From NCBI GenBank assembly GCA_947629255.1, contig CANRDF010000004.1, positions 1-63,302 on the forward strand: a stretch of DNA of 63,302 nucleotides. The letters run 5' to 3'. Of the stretch, positions 25,411 through 34,577 are shown piece by piece. Each line of letters opens with the position of its first letter. Positions within the stretch are counted from its first letter, which is position 1. The position numbers and the translations under genes were made by a program. A model generated the notes under the pieces. It was given only the letters and a program-made list of their open reading frames with translations. It made no database searches and had not been told where the DNA came from. Source of the DNA: an uncultured Bacilli bacterium (GTDB taxonomy: Bacteria; Bacillota_I; Bacilli_A; RF39; UBA660).

Positions 25411-27576
25411 ATGAATGAAGATCAAGAGTTCGAAAATCAAGAACAACAAATAGAGGATCATTCTATAGATCAGGGTGAGAATACTACCATGGATATAGAA
25501 CCACCGAAAGAACCGTTGTTAGCATTTGGTTCTAAAAAATTAATTGGGTTATTGTTAAAGAAAAAAGTTTTTTTTCTTGGAATTGCGGCAGTTATTGTTT
25601 TTGGAATTTTAATTATTGCTTTTGCTATATTTTCGGAAGAAACTGATCTAATTAGCTATCGTTATAAAGAGAATACAACATGTGACAATGTGACCATAAC
25701 TTATGCTCCTTATGGAAGTGATGATACTTCTAGTTCTAGTATGTCTTTGGAACAGTATGTAGAAAGTGCGATAGAAGCTTATACTACAGATTTAAAAAAT
25801 ATACCTGATGATTTATTTAATTATTATTTTGCATTAGCTGTTGCTATTAGAACTGAAGCAATTTCTAATAATTGTAAAGTTACGACTCATGATAAAACTC
25901 TTTCTAAAACGAGTACAAATAATAATTCTTTAAAAAGAGCGATGAACTTATCAAAGGGAGTTGTTTTAACTGATAAAGAAGATAACTTAATCAATGTAAA
26001 GGTTTCGGATTTTTGTTGGAAAGAAAAAAATGATGACTTGGACTATTTTTTGTATCAAGGACCAAATTTAAGTGTGCCTTATTCTTCCGTAAATACTTAT
26101 TTAAATAACGAGGTGTATGAAACTTGCTCTTGTAATAATTTTGAAAATGCTAGTAATCCTTTTGATTATGATTATAATCAAGAATATGATATTTGTTGGG
26201 AGCCTATTTATGAAGAAGAAGATTTAGATAATAATGGTTTAGACATTATTGACTATGAATGGAAACATCAAGATGAAGAAGAAAGTTATAGTGTGTTAGG
26301 GTCTCTTTACCTTTATTTAGAAACAGGAAGGGATTATTTAAATTTATTAAAATATTTTTTTGGGGACGTTACACTTATGACGACGGTGAAACCAGAATTA
26401 CCGGATAATACGTTAGCTTTTCAAAATGGAAATTTAAGTTCTGCTTGTAATACTTCTAGTGCGGGTGCTAATCTTGTAACCTTTTTAGAGGGTTGGGAAG
26501 GAAACGAAGGATTTTGTGATAATGGAAATGGCTATCTTGCTGCAAATATTGGTGATGGAACAGTAACGGTCGGTATGGGAGTTACCAATTATGATTTGAG
26601 TTCTAGTACTACCAAATCATTTATAGATCAAAATAACTGGGGACAATATTTTCATATAAAAGATGGAAATTATCGTGTAGAAGTTGGAGATTGTGTACCA
26701 GTTTCAGTCATTGACCAGATTGAAATTCATTCTTTGGATGCAAATTATGCTTATTCTATTGATGGACTTGCTCAAAAATATAATGTGACTTTAACACAAT
26801 ATCAAAAAGATGCAATTACTTCTTTTAATTATAATTTGGGACCAGAGCATACTGAACAACTTATTTCCGCTTATGCAAGTGGGGGATATGAAGGACTTTG
26901 GAATGTGATGAAATTGTATATGAATGCCACCATTAATGGAGTGTCTGGACCAAAAGATGGATTAAAAAAGAGACGAAAGGGAGAATTTGCTTTATTTGTC
27001 ACCGGAGATTATACAGATATGGGGCTCTTTTATGGAAGAGACATTAATCATTATGATGAATACAATTCAGAAGGGGTTCTAGAAAGAGCGGCCAAATGTA
27101 GTATGTCTTCTAATAGTGAGTTTTTGGTTCCATTACCTTTAAATTCAAATTTTGCATGTACTTCTCCATTTGGATATCGAGAACCACCAACTTCGACTGC
27201 AAGTTCATTCCATCAAGCACTTGATCTTGGGGTAGCTGGTGGAACAGAGATTTATGCAACAAAATCAGGTACAGTAGTTGAAGCTCTTAATACTGTTATT
27301 GGGAGAGAAAGACTTACTGGAAATTATGTGAAAATTCAACATGATGATGGAACAGGAAGTGCTTATTATCATATGAAAACTGGATCTGTTACTGTTAATG
27401 TTGGGGATAGAGTGACTCAAGGTCAAAAAATTGGGGAAGTTGGAACAACTGGAGATTCAACTGGAAACCATTTACACTTTATTGTTTATGATGTGTCAGG
27501 GACGCCTGTAGACCCTTATGATTATCTTGACTTGTCTTTTATGCAGGATACTTCAGACTGTAAATCTATTTATTAG
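25411..27576 (+). CDS. SpoIID-like/lysozyme/M23 peptidase fusion, cell-wall hydrolase
   Basis: The 721-residue protein has an acidic cytoplasmic start and a membrane helix (about 53-74). A SpoIID/LytB-like domain (about 112-320) follows, with AVAIRTEAISNN, KGVVLTDKEDNLI and a final LETGRDYLNLLKYFFGDV block. A GH24-type lysozyme domain (about 355-545) has FLEGWEG with the catalytic Glu, TVTVGMGVT and LTQYQKDAITSFNYNLG. An M23 endopeptidase domain (about 580-705) has zinc ligands in HQALD and HLHF. It would cut both glycan and peptide bonds outside the membrane. In Gram-positive conjugation systems two-domain hydrolases open the wall for the transfer channel; here the role is presumably wall passage of the pilus. 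ATG 25411 follows TAGGTGGTGG. Confidence 0.85.
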   Translation: MNEDQEFENQEQQIEDHSIDQGENTTMDIEPPKEPLLAFGSKKLIGLLLKKKVFFLGIAAVIVFGILIIAFAIFSEETDLISYRYKENTTCDNVTITYAPYGSDDTSSSSMSLEQYVESAIEAYTTDLKNIPDDLFNYYFALAVAIRTEAISNNCKVTTHDKTLSKTSTNNNSLKRAMNLSKGVVLTDKEDNLINVKVSDFCWKEKNDDLDYFLYQGPNLSVPYSSVNTYLNNEVYETCSCNNFENASNPFDYDYNQEYDICWEPIYEEEDLDNNGLDIIDYEWKHQDEEESYSVLGSLYLYLETGRDYLNLLKYFFGDVTLMTTVKPELPDNTLAFQNGNLSSACNTSSAGANLVTFLEGWEGNEGFCDNGNGYLAANIGDGTVTVGMGVTNYDLSSSTTKSFIDQNNWGQYFHIKDGNYRVEVGDCVPVSVIDQIEIHSLDANYAYSIDGLAQKYNVTLTQYQKDAITSFNYNLGPEHTEQLISAYASGGYEGLWNVMKLYMNATINGVSGPKDGLKKRRKGEFALFVTGDYTDMGLFYGRDINHYDEYNSEGVLERAAKCSMSSNSEFLVPLPLNSNFACTSPFGYREPPTSTASSFHQALDLGVAGGTEIYATKSGTVVEALNTVIGRERLTGNYVKIQHDDGTGSAYYHMKTGSVTVNVGDRVTQGQKIGEVGTTGDSTGNHLHFIVYDVSGTPVDPYDYLDLSFMQDTSDCKSIY

Positions 27577-27585
27577 GAGGTCATT

Positions 27586-28332
27586 ATGAAAATAAAAATA
27601 TTAGGGATCTTGGTTATAATCTTGTTACTTACTGGTTGTGATGCTAATTACTCTGCAGAGATTAAAGAAAATACTTTTAAAGAAGAAACGACAATTATAC
27701 CAAATTCTTCAAAAACTGAAAAAATTCAAAATAAACCTTTAGAAAATTATTTACAGAGTTTTGTTGGAACAAAAATTCCTAGTTTCTATAATGCTGATAG
27801 TTATAATGGAGAAAATGAAGGAGAAAAAGAGGGAATCGAATATTATGATATTACTTCTTATCAAAATGGAATTCAATCTTCTTATTCTTTTAATTTCTAT
27901 AATTTACATCGTTCTTTAGTCATAAAAGAATGTTTTGATGAAATTAATGTTCAAAAGAATGAAAATATTTATCGAATTAATACTAATAATTATTGTAAAG
28001 CTTTTGATAAATATAGTTTGTTAGATCATTTAACCATTGAATTGGTGGTTGATTACAATGTGATTTATGCAAATGCTGATCAAGTAGAAGGAAATCATTA
28101 TTTTTGGTACCTTGATACAGAAAATTATGATCATAAAAATATTTCTCTTTCTTTTAATATAGCTCAAGAGGATTTAAGTGATTTTGACCCTACTAATAAA
28201 GAACAAAATACGGAATTAAAGAAATGGTTGAATGAACATTCAGGAATTGTTATTCTTATAAGCTTTCTTATCTTTGGGGCTATGATTTCTCTTTTCCTTT
28301 TTATAAAAGTTAAAGTTTCTAAAAAGAAATAA
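27586..28332 (+). CDS. Lipoprotein with C-terminal membrane helix
   Basis: I do not recognise this 248-residue family. It has a lipoprotein signal (LLLTGC, Cys about 18), an outer domain of about 190 residues, and a C-terminal membrane helix (about 219-240) with a KVSKKK tail. The outer domain is thus tethered at both ends. It lies 9 bases after the wall-hydrolase gene with a strong AGGAGG ribosome binding site and before the coupling ATPase, so it is probably part of the envelope-spanning complex. Confidence 0.75.
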   Translation: MKIKILGILVIILLLTGCDANYSAEIKENTFKEETTIIPNSSKTEKIQNKPLENYLQSFVGTKIPSFYNADSYNGENEGEKEGIEYYDITSYQNGIQSSYSFNFYNLHRSLVIKECFDEINVQKNENIYRINTNNYCKAFDKYSLLDHLTIELVVDYNVIYANADQVEGNHYFWYLDTENYDHKNISLSFNIAQEDLSDFDPTNKEQNTELKKWLNEHSGIVILISFLIFGAMISLFLFIKVKVSKKK

Positions 28333-28404
28333 ATGGAAAAGTGAAAAATAGTTTTTCTTTTTCTAAATTTAATGTATAATAGAATAGAAGAAAAGAGGTT
28401 CTAT

Positions 28405-30615
28405 ATGAAATTTCGCGTATCAAAAAAGGATTTTATTATTTTTATTATATTTTGTGTATTTTTGCTATATCTATGTGCTATTGCAGTATTAAACTTTTCG
28501 AGTTTTGCTAGTGAAGGAACGTTTTATGGTTTAAACCCTTTTCCTGCTTTTACAGGAGATAACTTAATTCTTACACTTTTTATGTTTGTTATTGCTTTGG
28601 TGATTATTTTTTCAAGTGTCTCTTCTTATATTTTTGATAGGGAAAAAGGTTCTAAAAAATTATTAACTATTGGTGATAAAGAGGAAAAAGGATACTCTAG
28701 ATGGGCAAGCGATAAAGAAATGAAAAGCGACCGTGGAGTTGTTCATGTAATGAGTAATGATCAACATGTGGAAGGTGCTGGAGTTCCTTTAATTAATGAT
28801 GGAAAAAATATTTGGGTGGATAACAGTGATTACCATTCCATGGTTATTGGTTCTACAGGTTCTGGTAAATCTGAAAGTTTAGTAAAACCTATGGTTAATT
28901 TACTGGCTAAAAAAGGTGAAAGTATTATTGTCAATGACCCAAAGGCTGAACTTTATAAGTATTGTGGTGATTATTTAAAAGAACAAGGATATAATATTAT
29001 TGTTTTAAACTTTCGAGAACCAGATAAAGGAAATGCTTGGAGTCCACTTGCAATGCCTTATTACTATTTTAAAAATGGAAATATGGATAAAGCAATAGAA
29101 TTAGTCGAGGATATCGCGAATAATATTTTAGTTGATCCAAAAAATAAAGATTCTGCATTTTGGGAAAAGTCAGCTGCTGATTATTTTGCTGCTTTAGCAA
29201 TTGGATTATTTAGAGATGCAAAAGAAGAAGAAATTAATTTTAATTCTATTAATGTAATGAGCACTATTGGAGAAGAAAGATTTGGAGGAAGTAACTATAT
29301 TAAAGAATACTTTGCTTTAAAAGGAGAGTCTTCTCCAGAATATATTTCTGGTTCTACTACATTTAATGCTCCAAGTGAAACAAAGGGTGGTATTTTATCT
29401 ACGTTCCGTCAAAAAATTCGTATTTTCTCAACAAGAGAACATTTAGCTGAGATGCTTTCTCATAGTGATTTTGATATGCGAACGATTGGGAGTCAAAAAA
29501 CAGCGGTTTTCTTAATTATTCATGATGAAAAAACAACATATCATAGTTTACTTACTGTTTTTATTAAACAATGTTATGAAACTTTAGTAGAAGTTGCACA
29601 AAGTCAAGGTGGAAAATTAAAATATCGTACAAACTTTATTCTAGATGAGTTTGCTAATATGCCACCTTTACAAGATGTAGATTCCATGGTGTCCGCGGCT
29701 CGTTCTCGTGATATTCGTTTTACTTTTATCATTCAAAACTTTTCTCAGTTAAATGATGTTTATGGAAAAGAGATTGCTGAAACTTTAAAAGGAAACTGTG
29801 GAAACTTAATTTACTTAATTAGTACGGAGATGGCTGCCTTAGAGGAAATTAGTAAAATGTGTGGAGAAGTGAAGAGTAAAGAAAAAGATAAAACAGCTTC
29901 GACTCCTTTAGTCACTGTTTCGGATTTACAAAAAATGAAATTAGGACAAGTTATTATTAAAAGGCTTCGTATGAATCCATTTAAAACAAAACTAGAACCA
30001 GATTTTAAAATGAACTGGGGTATTACTAGAAGAGATATGCCTTTCCCTGAAAGAGAAATGAAACCAATTCAAACTTTTGATATTAAAACGTATGTCTCTG
30101 AAGCTAAAAGAAAACAAATGATGGAAGAGGGAGGACAAAATACAGGATTTAATCCTTTTATGCCAGGAATGAATCCGATGGGAGCAAGTTCCAATCCTTT
30201 TATGGGAGGTTTGCCACCAATGAGTAGTGGAGGTTTTCCAGGTTCCAAACCATCTCTTATGGATGATATGATTCCTGGGATAAATAAACCAGTGTCTAGT
30301 TTGACAAATGAAGAAATTGATAAGATGATTGCTGATATTGATAAAAAATTGAAAGAATTAGATGAAGAGGAAGAAAGAGAAAAAGCCAAATTAGAAAGTT
30401 CAAAAGAACTTCCGATCGTGGAAGAAGAAAAGGTAATCGAAGCACCACAAGTCACAACAGTAGAGAAAGTAGAACCACCAAAAGAAGTGGTGAAAGAAGA
30501 ACCTAAACCAGTGATGGAAGAAAAGCCAAAAATTCATATTGATATGAATTCAGTCCTTATGAATGATAATGAAATTACAGATGATGAATTTTTTGATGAT
30601 TTCTTTGGGGAATAA
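28405..30615 (+). CDS. VirD4/TraG-family type IV coupling ATPase
   Basis: The 736-residue protein has two N-terminal membrane helices (about 9-31, 51-75), Walker A GSTGSGKS (149-156), VNDPKAELY, the Walker B segment LDEFANMPPL (about 412-421) and SAARSRDIRFTFIIQNFSQL. All are diagnostic of VirD4/TraG coupling proteins. The last 170 residues are low-complexity: Met/Gly/Pro-rich, then Glu/Lys/Pro-rich, ending in an acidic DDEFFDDFFGE. Coupling proteins recruit substrates to type IV secretion channels. No relaxase or VirB4 lies nearby, so protein export is more plausible than DNA transfer. ATG 28405 follows AAAGAGG; a TATAAT at 28375-28380 may be a promoter. Confidence 0.92.
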   Translation: MKFRVSKKDFIIFIIFCVFLLYLCAIAVLNFSSFASEGTFYGLNPFPAFTGDNLILTLFMFVIALVIIFSSVSSYIFDREKGSKKLLTIGDKEEKGYSRWASDKEMKSDRGVVHVMSNDQHVEGAGVPLINDGKNIWVDNSDYHSMVIGSTGSGKSESLVKPMVNLLAKKGESIIVNDPKAELYKYCGDYLKEQGYNIIVLNFREPDKGNAWSPLAMPYYYFKNGNMDKAIELVEDIANNILVDPKNKDSAFWEKSAADYFAALAIGLFRDAKEEEINFNSINVMSTIGEERFGGSNYIKEYFALKGESSPEYISGSTTFNAPSETKGGILSTFRQKIRIFSTREHLAEMLSHSDFDMRTIGSQKTAVFLIIHDEKTTYHSLLTVFIKQCYETLVEVAQSQGGKLKYRTNFILDEFANMPPLQDVDSMVSAARSRDIRFTFIIQNFSQLNDVYGKEIAETLKGNCGNLIYLISTEMAALEEISKMCGEVKSKEKDKTASTPLVTVSDLQKMKLGQVIIKRLRMNPFKTKLEPDFKMNWGITRRDMPFPEREMKPIQTFDIKTYVSEAKRKQMMEEGGQNTGFNPFMPGMNPMGASSNPFMGGLPPMSSGGFPGSKPSLMDDMIPGINKPVSSLTNEEIDKMIADIDKKLKELDEEEEREKAKLESSKELPIVEEEKVIEAPQVTTVEKVEPPKEVVKEEPKPVMEEKPKIHIDMNSVLMNDNEITDDEFFDDFFGE

Positions 30616-30693
30616 TAAACTTATTCCTTTTTCTTTGGGTAAATATTATATGCGAAAGTGGATGGATTGCATACCCTAAAATAGGTGGAATGT

Positions 30694-30948
30694 ATGAAAA
30701 GAATTCATTTAAGTGAGTATCGAAAAAATATGGGAGAATTAATTGATTTGTCTAGTACCCAAGATTTTTTGTCTCATCCTACCCCAGGTGCTAAAAATAT
30801 CCCTTATCAAAAATTTATGCTCTATTATGATCGGCTTTTAGATAAGAATAAACCTTATTATTTTATTTGTGAAAAAGGTCTTCACAGTGGGAAAGTCGTT
30901 CGAATGTTAGAGTACTTTGGTTATGATGTTACACAAGTTTTACACTGA
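30694..30948 (+). CDS. Single-domain rhodanese-like protein
   Basis: The 84-residue protein has the end of a rhodanese domain, including FICEKGLHSGKVVRML, where Cys is followed by a six-residue active-site-type loop. It is shorter than full rhodanese domains (about 100-110 residues) and starts directly with MKRIHLSEYRKN. It probably carries a persulfide or is a sulfur-relay protein. ATG 30694 follows ATAGGTGG; the longer frame from 30685 lacks a ribosome binding site. A terminator is embedded in its 3' end. Confidence 0.75.
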   Translation: MKRIHLSEYRKNMGELIDLSSTQDFLSHPTPGAKNIPYQKFMLYYDRLLDKNKPYYFICEKGLHSGKVVRMLEYFGYDVTQVLH

Positions 30949-30962
30949 GTGTAACATTTTTT
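30926..30962 (+). terminator. Terminator embedded in the rhodanese gene 3' end
   Basis: A 9-bp stem (ATGTTACAC 30926-30934 with GTGTAACAT 30949-30957) is followed by T tract. The stop codon lies in the loop region. Confidence 0.82.
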
Positions 30963-31010
30963 CTTGCACTTTATGCGAACAAATGTTACAATTTTCTTGG
31001 TGAGTAAAAA

Positions 31011-32126
31011 ATGGAATATATCATAATTATTTTATTAATTTTAGTACTGATTGGAATAGGAATTTTATGTTTTAAAATCAAAGGAAATCAGCAAAACGAT
31101 ATACAGATGACAGAAAAACTAGGTTTCTTTGAATCAAGGCTTACCAAGGAACTAGGGGAATTCAAATATGAGTTTGCTAAATCTTTACAAAAAGATTTTG
31201 AATTACTTCGAGAAGAAATGGAAAAAAGACTTCTTTTAATTCAAGAGAAAGTAAATGCGAGAATGGATGAAAACTTTGAAAAAACAAATAAAACTTTTAC
31301 GAATATCGTAGAAAGATTATCTAAGATTGATGAAGCTCAAAAGAAAATTGATAGTTTATCCACTGAAATTGTTTCACTGCAAAGTGTCTTAACGGATAAG
31401 AAAACAAGAGGAATCTTTGGTGAAGTCAACTTAAATTATATTTTATCAAGTGTCTTTGGAGAACAAAATCCTAAAATCTATGAACTTCAATATAAATTAT
31501 CCAATGGTTTTGTAGCTGACTCTATTATTCATGCTCCAGAACCTCTAGGTAATGTTTGTATCGATTCTAAATTTCCATTAGAAAACTATGAGAGAATGAC
31601 GAATCGTTCTTTATCTAAAGAAGAAAGAGATATGGCTATCAAACTCTTTAAAATTGATGTTAAAAAACATATTGAAGCTATATCAAGTAAATACATTATT
31701 CCAAATGAAACCGCGGATCAAGCCATTTTATTCTTACCAGCAGAAGCAATATTTGCAGAGATTCATGCTTATCATCCTGATATTTTAAAAGAAGCATATA
31801 ACAAGCATGTTTGGATCACATCACCAACAACTTTGATGAGTACGTTAACAACCATTCATATGGTCATAAAAAATATGGAACGAGATAAATATGCTAAAGT
31901 CATTCAAATGGAATTAAATCAACTATCCATTGAATTCAGTCGTTATAGAGAACGTTGGGATAAACTTTCTCGAAGTATTGATACCGTAAGTAAAGATGTA
32001 AAAGATATTCATAACACGACTGAGAAAATTACTAAAAGATTTGATTCCATCAATAAAGTAGAATTTGGTGAACGAAAAGAGCTTCGAGAAAGTAAAAAAG
32101 AAATCGAAGAACTTCAAGAAGTCTAA
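31011..32126 (+). CDS. rmuC: DNA recombination protein RmuC
   Basis: The 371-residue protein has an N-terminal membrane helix (about 2-21), a coiled coil (about 40-125) and the RmuC domain with LTDKKTRGIFGEVNL, VCIDSKFPLENYERM, FLPAEAIFAEI and WITSPTTLM. RmuC is a PD-(D/E)XK-type predicted nuclease that limits recombination at inverted repeats. It ends 30 bases from the convergent uppP gene. Confidence 0.92.
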   Translation: MEYIIIILLILVLIGIGILCFKIKGNQQNDIQMTEKLGFFESRLTKELGEFKYEFAKSLQKDFELLREEMEKRLLLIQEKVNARMDENFEKTNKTFTNIVERLSKIDEAQKKIDSLSTEIVSLQSVLTDKKTRGIFGEVNLNYILSSVFGEQNPKIYELQYKLSNGFVADSIIHAPEPLGNVCIDSKFPLENYERMTNRSLSKEERDMAIKLFKIDVKKHIEAISSKYIIPNETADQAILFLPAEAIFAEIHAYHPDILKEAYNKHVWITSPTTLMSTLTTIHMVIKNMERDKYAKVIQMELNQLSIEFSRYRERWDKLSRSIDTVSKDVKDIHNTTEKITKRFDSINKVEFGERKELRESKKEIEELQEV

Positions 32127-32130
32127 ATAA

Positions 32131-32160
32131 AAATGCTAGTGAGTCACTAACATTTTTTTA
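32131..32160. terminator. Bidirectional terminator between rmuC and uppP
   Basis: An 11-base arm (32132-32142) pairs with 32144-32154 with one mismatch. A and T tracts on the two sides serve both convergent genes. Confidence 0.75.
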
Positions 32161-32970
32161 ACGGAAATAAAATAAAACAAATATTCCTAAACACAAACAG
32201 TAAATAGAAAACTTCCAAAGATGTCCTTTTTGAACAAGACTCGATAACCATTTATAAGAAAGATAAGTAACCACGAATGCTGCGATGAGTCCACAAGCAT
32301 AAGGAAGAAGAAGAGTACTTGCTGTTCCCATTTCAATCATATCTTTGACACCAAGAACCATCGAAGCAGCACTGACTGGGAAGTATAACATAAATGTATA
32401 TTTCAAAGAAGATTTACGAGAAAGTCCACAAAGAAGACATCCAACTAAAACAGACCCGCTTCGACTAATACCAGGCATTAAAGCAATCATTTGCATAAGT
32501 CCAATGATAATGGCATCTTTGTAAGTGATGTCATAATCCTCTTTTTTTCCTTTGGAGCCCTTAACTAGGAAAAGTAGGAAAGCTGTGATTAAGAACGCAA
32601 CTCCTAAAATTAAAGTGTTATTTGAGAAATTATCAATCGCATCTTTAAATAACACTCCGGCAATTCCAACGGGAATACTTCCAACAATAATCATTAGGCA
32701 ATACTTAAATTCTTTTGCAACAGTCTTTCTTTTCTTTTTATTAAAAAGATAGATAAAGAAAGAAGATACAAGATGAACAATATCTTTCCAAAAGATAAGA
32801 AGAATTGCTAAGAAAGAACCAAAGTTTACAATAATCTCAAAATTTACATCCGAAAGAGGACCAATATTAAATAAATGTTCTGCCAAAACCAAGTGTCCAC
32901 TCGACGAGATCGGAAGGGGTTCCGTAAACCCTTGTAAAATTCCTAACAAAATATATTTTATAAATTCCAT
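32158..32970 (-). CDS. uppP: Undecaprenyl-diphosphatase
   Basis: The 270-residue polytopic protein has the BacA/UppP motifs FTEPLPISSSGHL near the N-terminus and MPGISRSGSVLV in the middle, with eight or so membrane helices. It removes a phosphate from undecaprenyl diphosphate to recycle the lipid carrier for peptidoglycan and other wall polymers. The Pro in TEPLPISSSGH replaces the commoner TEFLPISSTGH but keeps the catalytic Glu, Ser and His. Single minus-strand gene. Confidence 0.95.
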   Translation of the reverse strand: MEFIKYILLGILQGFTEPLPISSSGHLVLAEHLFNIGPLSDVNFEIIVNFGSFLAILLIFWKDIVHLVSSFFIYLFNKKKRKTVAKEFKYCLMIIVGSIPVGIAGVLFKDAIDNFSNNTLILGVAFLITAFLLFLVKGSKGKKEDYDITYKDAIIIGLMQMIALMPGISRSGSVLVGCLLCGLSRKSSLKYTFMLYFPVSAASMVLGVKDMIEMGTASTLLLPYACGLIAAFVVTYLSYKWLSSLVQKGHLWKFSIYCLCLGIFVLFYFR

Positions 32971-33038
32971 ACTATCACCTATTCCATTATATAATAAAAT
33001 TTCAAAATAAGAAATAGAATATTTAATAGGAGAGTCAA

Positions 33039-33239
33039 ATGAAAAAATTTTTTATGGCTGTACTTGGCATTTTATTAGTTTCGATTGGTCTTTTCTTTTG
33101 CATTCTTTACTTAAATTTGTTTTCTTTTGGGTATAGTTTTTTGGATTATGTTTATTTTATTATTAGAAGAATAGAATGCCATATTCTTTGGGCAGGTATT
33201 GTTTTATTGTTTTTTGCATTACATAGAAAAGGAGAATAA
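33039..33239 (+). CDS. Small two-helix membrane protein
   Basis: This 66-residue protein has two membrane helices (about 5-25, 45-61) joined by a short loop and no recognised motif. It is preceded by AGGAGAG and followed two bases later by the DUF3603-like gene. It is thus the first gene of a three-gene operon with that gene and a lipoprotein. Function unknown. Confidence 0.7.
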   Translation: MKKFFMAVLGILLVSIGLFFCILYLNLFSFGYSFLDYVYFIIRRIECHILWAGIVLLFFALHRKGE

Positions 33240-33241
33240 AC

Positions 33242-33877
33242 ATGCATTATTATTATGATTTGTTAGTGAATTTAGATACAGAGTTATGGGAATTTTATGA
33301 ATGGGAGAATGAAGACCATTTAGTTCCTATTAAAAAAATTCCTCTCATTCGTGTTTTAGAAAGTGACATTAGAAACTTTATGAAATATGAAGTCACGATA
33401 GACCCTGAATGGGTGAATGGCTTAGCCGAGAAAACAATTTTTAAAAATGCTTCGGATAAAACAAATTGTCTTTTATTTTCGAGTACCAAAAATAGTATTG
33501 TTTTAGAATTTGATTCTTATGGAAATGTTGTTTCAAGAAGTAAACTTTTGATTGAAGATGAAAATAATTGTAATGAAGTTTCCTGTAACTTAAAAGAAAC
33601 AGAAGTGCCTTATAAAGTCCATGAAAAATTAGAACTTCGTTCTTTACTTAGACAACAAATGAAAGAAAAACATCTGTTGGAGATTGAACTGAAAACCTTA
33701 AAAGAAAGCAACAATGTTGCAAAGTGCTCTTATCTTTATTATGAATGGTTTGGCGTTTTAGAAAGTGATTTAGATAAAATGATTAAGGATTTCGAAAAAG
33801 ATTTAGCAAATGGAAATATGAAGAAACTTCATAAAATTGTAAAGATTATTCGTTTGTCTTATAAAGGACAACTATGA
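33242..33877 (+). CDS. DUF3603-like cytosolic protein
   Basis: The 211-residue protein resembles the DUF3603 family of Bacillota. It has YYYDLLVNLDTELWEFYEW then PIKKIPLIRV in the N-terminal part, a central strand-rich region (LLFSSTKNSIVLEFDSYG) and a helical C-terminal part with EWFG and DLDKMIKDFEKDL. No catalytic residues stand out and the family function is unknown. Overlaps the lipoprotein start (ATGA). Confidence 0.65.
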   Translation: MHYYYDLLVNLDTELWEFYEWENEDHLVPIKKIPLIRVLESDIRNFMKYEVTIDPEWVNGLAEKTIFKNASDKTNCLLFSSTKNSIVLEFDSYGNVVSRSKLLIEDENNCNEVSCNLKETEVPYKVHEKLELRSLLRQQMKEKHLLEIELKTLKESNNVAKCSYLYYEWFGVLESDLDKMIKDFEKDLANGNMKKLHKIVKIIRLSYKGQL

Positions 33878-34407
33878 GAAAATTCTTTGTTCTTTTAATT
33901 CTTTGCTTTTTCTTAACGGGATGTGTAAATATTTCAGCACCTGATGCTGTAAAAGAATATTTAGAAAAAATACGAAATCATGACCAAAATATAGTTGCAT
34001 CTTTAGAGGATAAGGAAGAAAAAGAAAAACTTACGGAAGCTCAAGCAAAACTATATGATTTGATTATGAAAAGACAGTATGTTAATTTAGAATATAAGAT
34101 TGTTCATGAAACATATAATGGAAATCATGCCACGATAGAAGTAGAAATGGAAGTTTATGATTATATTCATAGTCAAAAAGAAGCTTTAGAATATGTTCAA
34201 AAACATCAAAGTGAATTTTTAGAAAAAGATGGAACGATAGACCAAAACAAATATAAAAATTTACAACTCGAATATATGGACAAAGAGAAAAATCGTATTT
34301 TATATACCATTTCATTTGATTGTGTATTGAATGAAGATTCTTGGGAAATTATAGAGCCTAAGACAGTTGATATGGAAAAGATTCAAGGAATATATGATTA
34401 TGAATAG
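33874..34407 (+). CDS. Lipoprotein
   Basis: The 177-residue protein has a lipoprotein signal (LCFFLTGC, Cys about 17) and an outer domain resembling a small DUF4878/NTF2-type fold: a helix with VKEYLEKIRNHD, an ISFDCVLNEDSWEI strand pair near the end. I infer an NTF2-like extracellular lipoprotein of unknown role. Last gene of the three-gene operon. Confidence 0.7.
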   Translation: MRKFFVLLILCFFLTGCVNISAPDAVKEYLEKIRNHDQNIVASLEDKEEKEKLTEAQAKLYDLIMKRQYVNLEYKIVHETYNGNHATIEVEMEVYDYIHSQKEALEYVQKHQSEFLEKDGTIDQNKYKNLQLEYMDKEKNRILYTISFDCVLNEDSWEIIEPKTVDMEKIQGIYDYE

Positions 34408-34465
34408 AGTAAGGAGGTATAAAAGGAGAGAAGTGGTAAAAAATCAAAATATAATTTTTTCCTAC

Positions 34466-34494
34466 TTGAATTTTTATTTTATTTTTGATATACT
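34466..34494 (+). promoter_or_regulatory. Antisense-RNA promoter, TA copy A
   Basis: TTGAAT (34466-34471), 17 bases, TATACT (34489-34494) with TG extension. The same promoter recurs in copies B, C and D. Confidence 0.82.
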
Positions 34495-34523
34495 GTATAC
34501 AGATGGAGGAAACTTCATAAAAT

Positions 34524-34564
34524 AAAAAGGAAGCATTTCAGTTTAGCTATGCTGAATGTCTACC
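34524..34564 (-). terminator. Toxin A message terminator
   Basis: On the minus strand GGTAGACATTCAG pairs with CTGAAATGCTTCC (one bulge) and runs into a T5 tract. It lies within the antisense RNA region. Confidence 0.65.
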
Positions 34565-34577
34565 TATAAAGAGTATA

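Noticed and set aside
12838-30615. Integrative conjugative element
   Set aside because: VirD4, wall hydrolase and a secretion ATPase are present, but no relaxase, VirB4, integrase or attachment repeats can be found, and the other genes are Tad-type.
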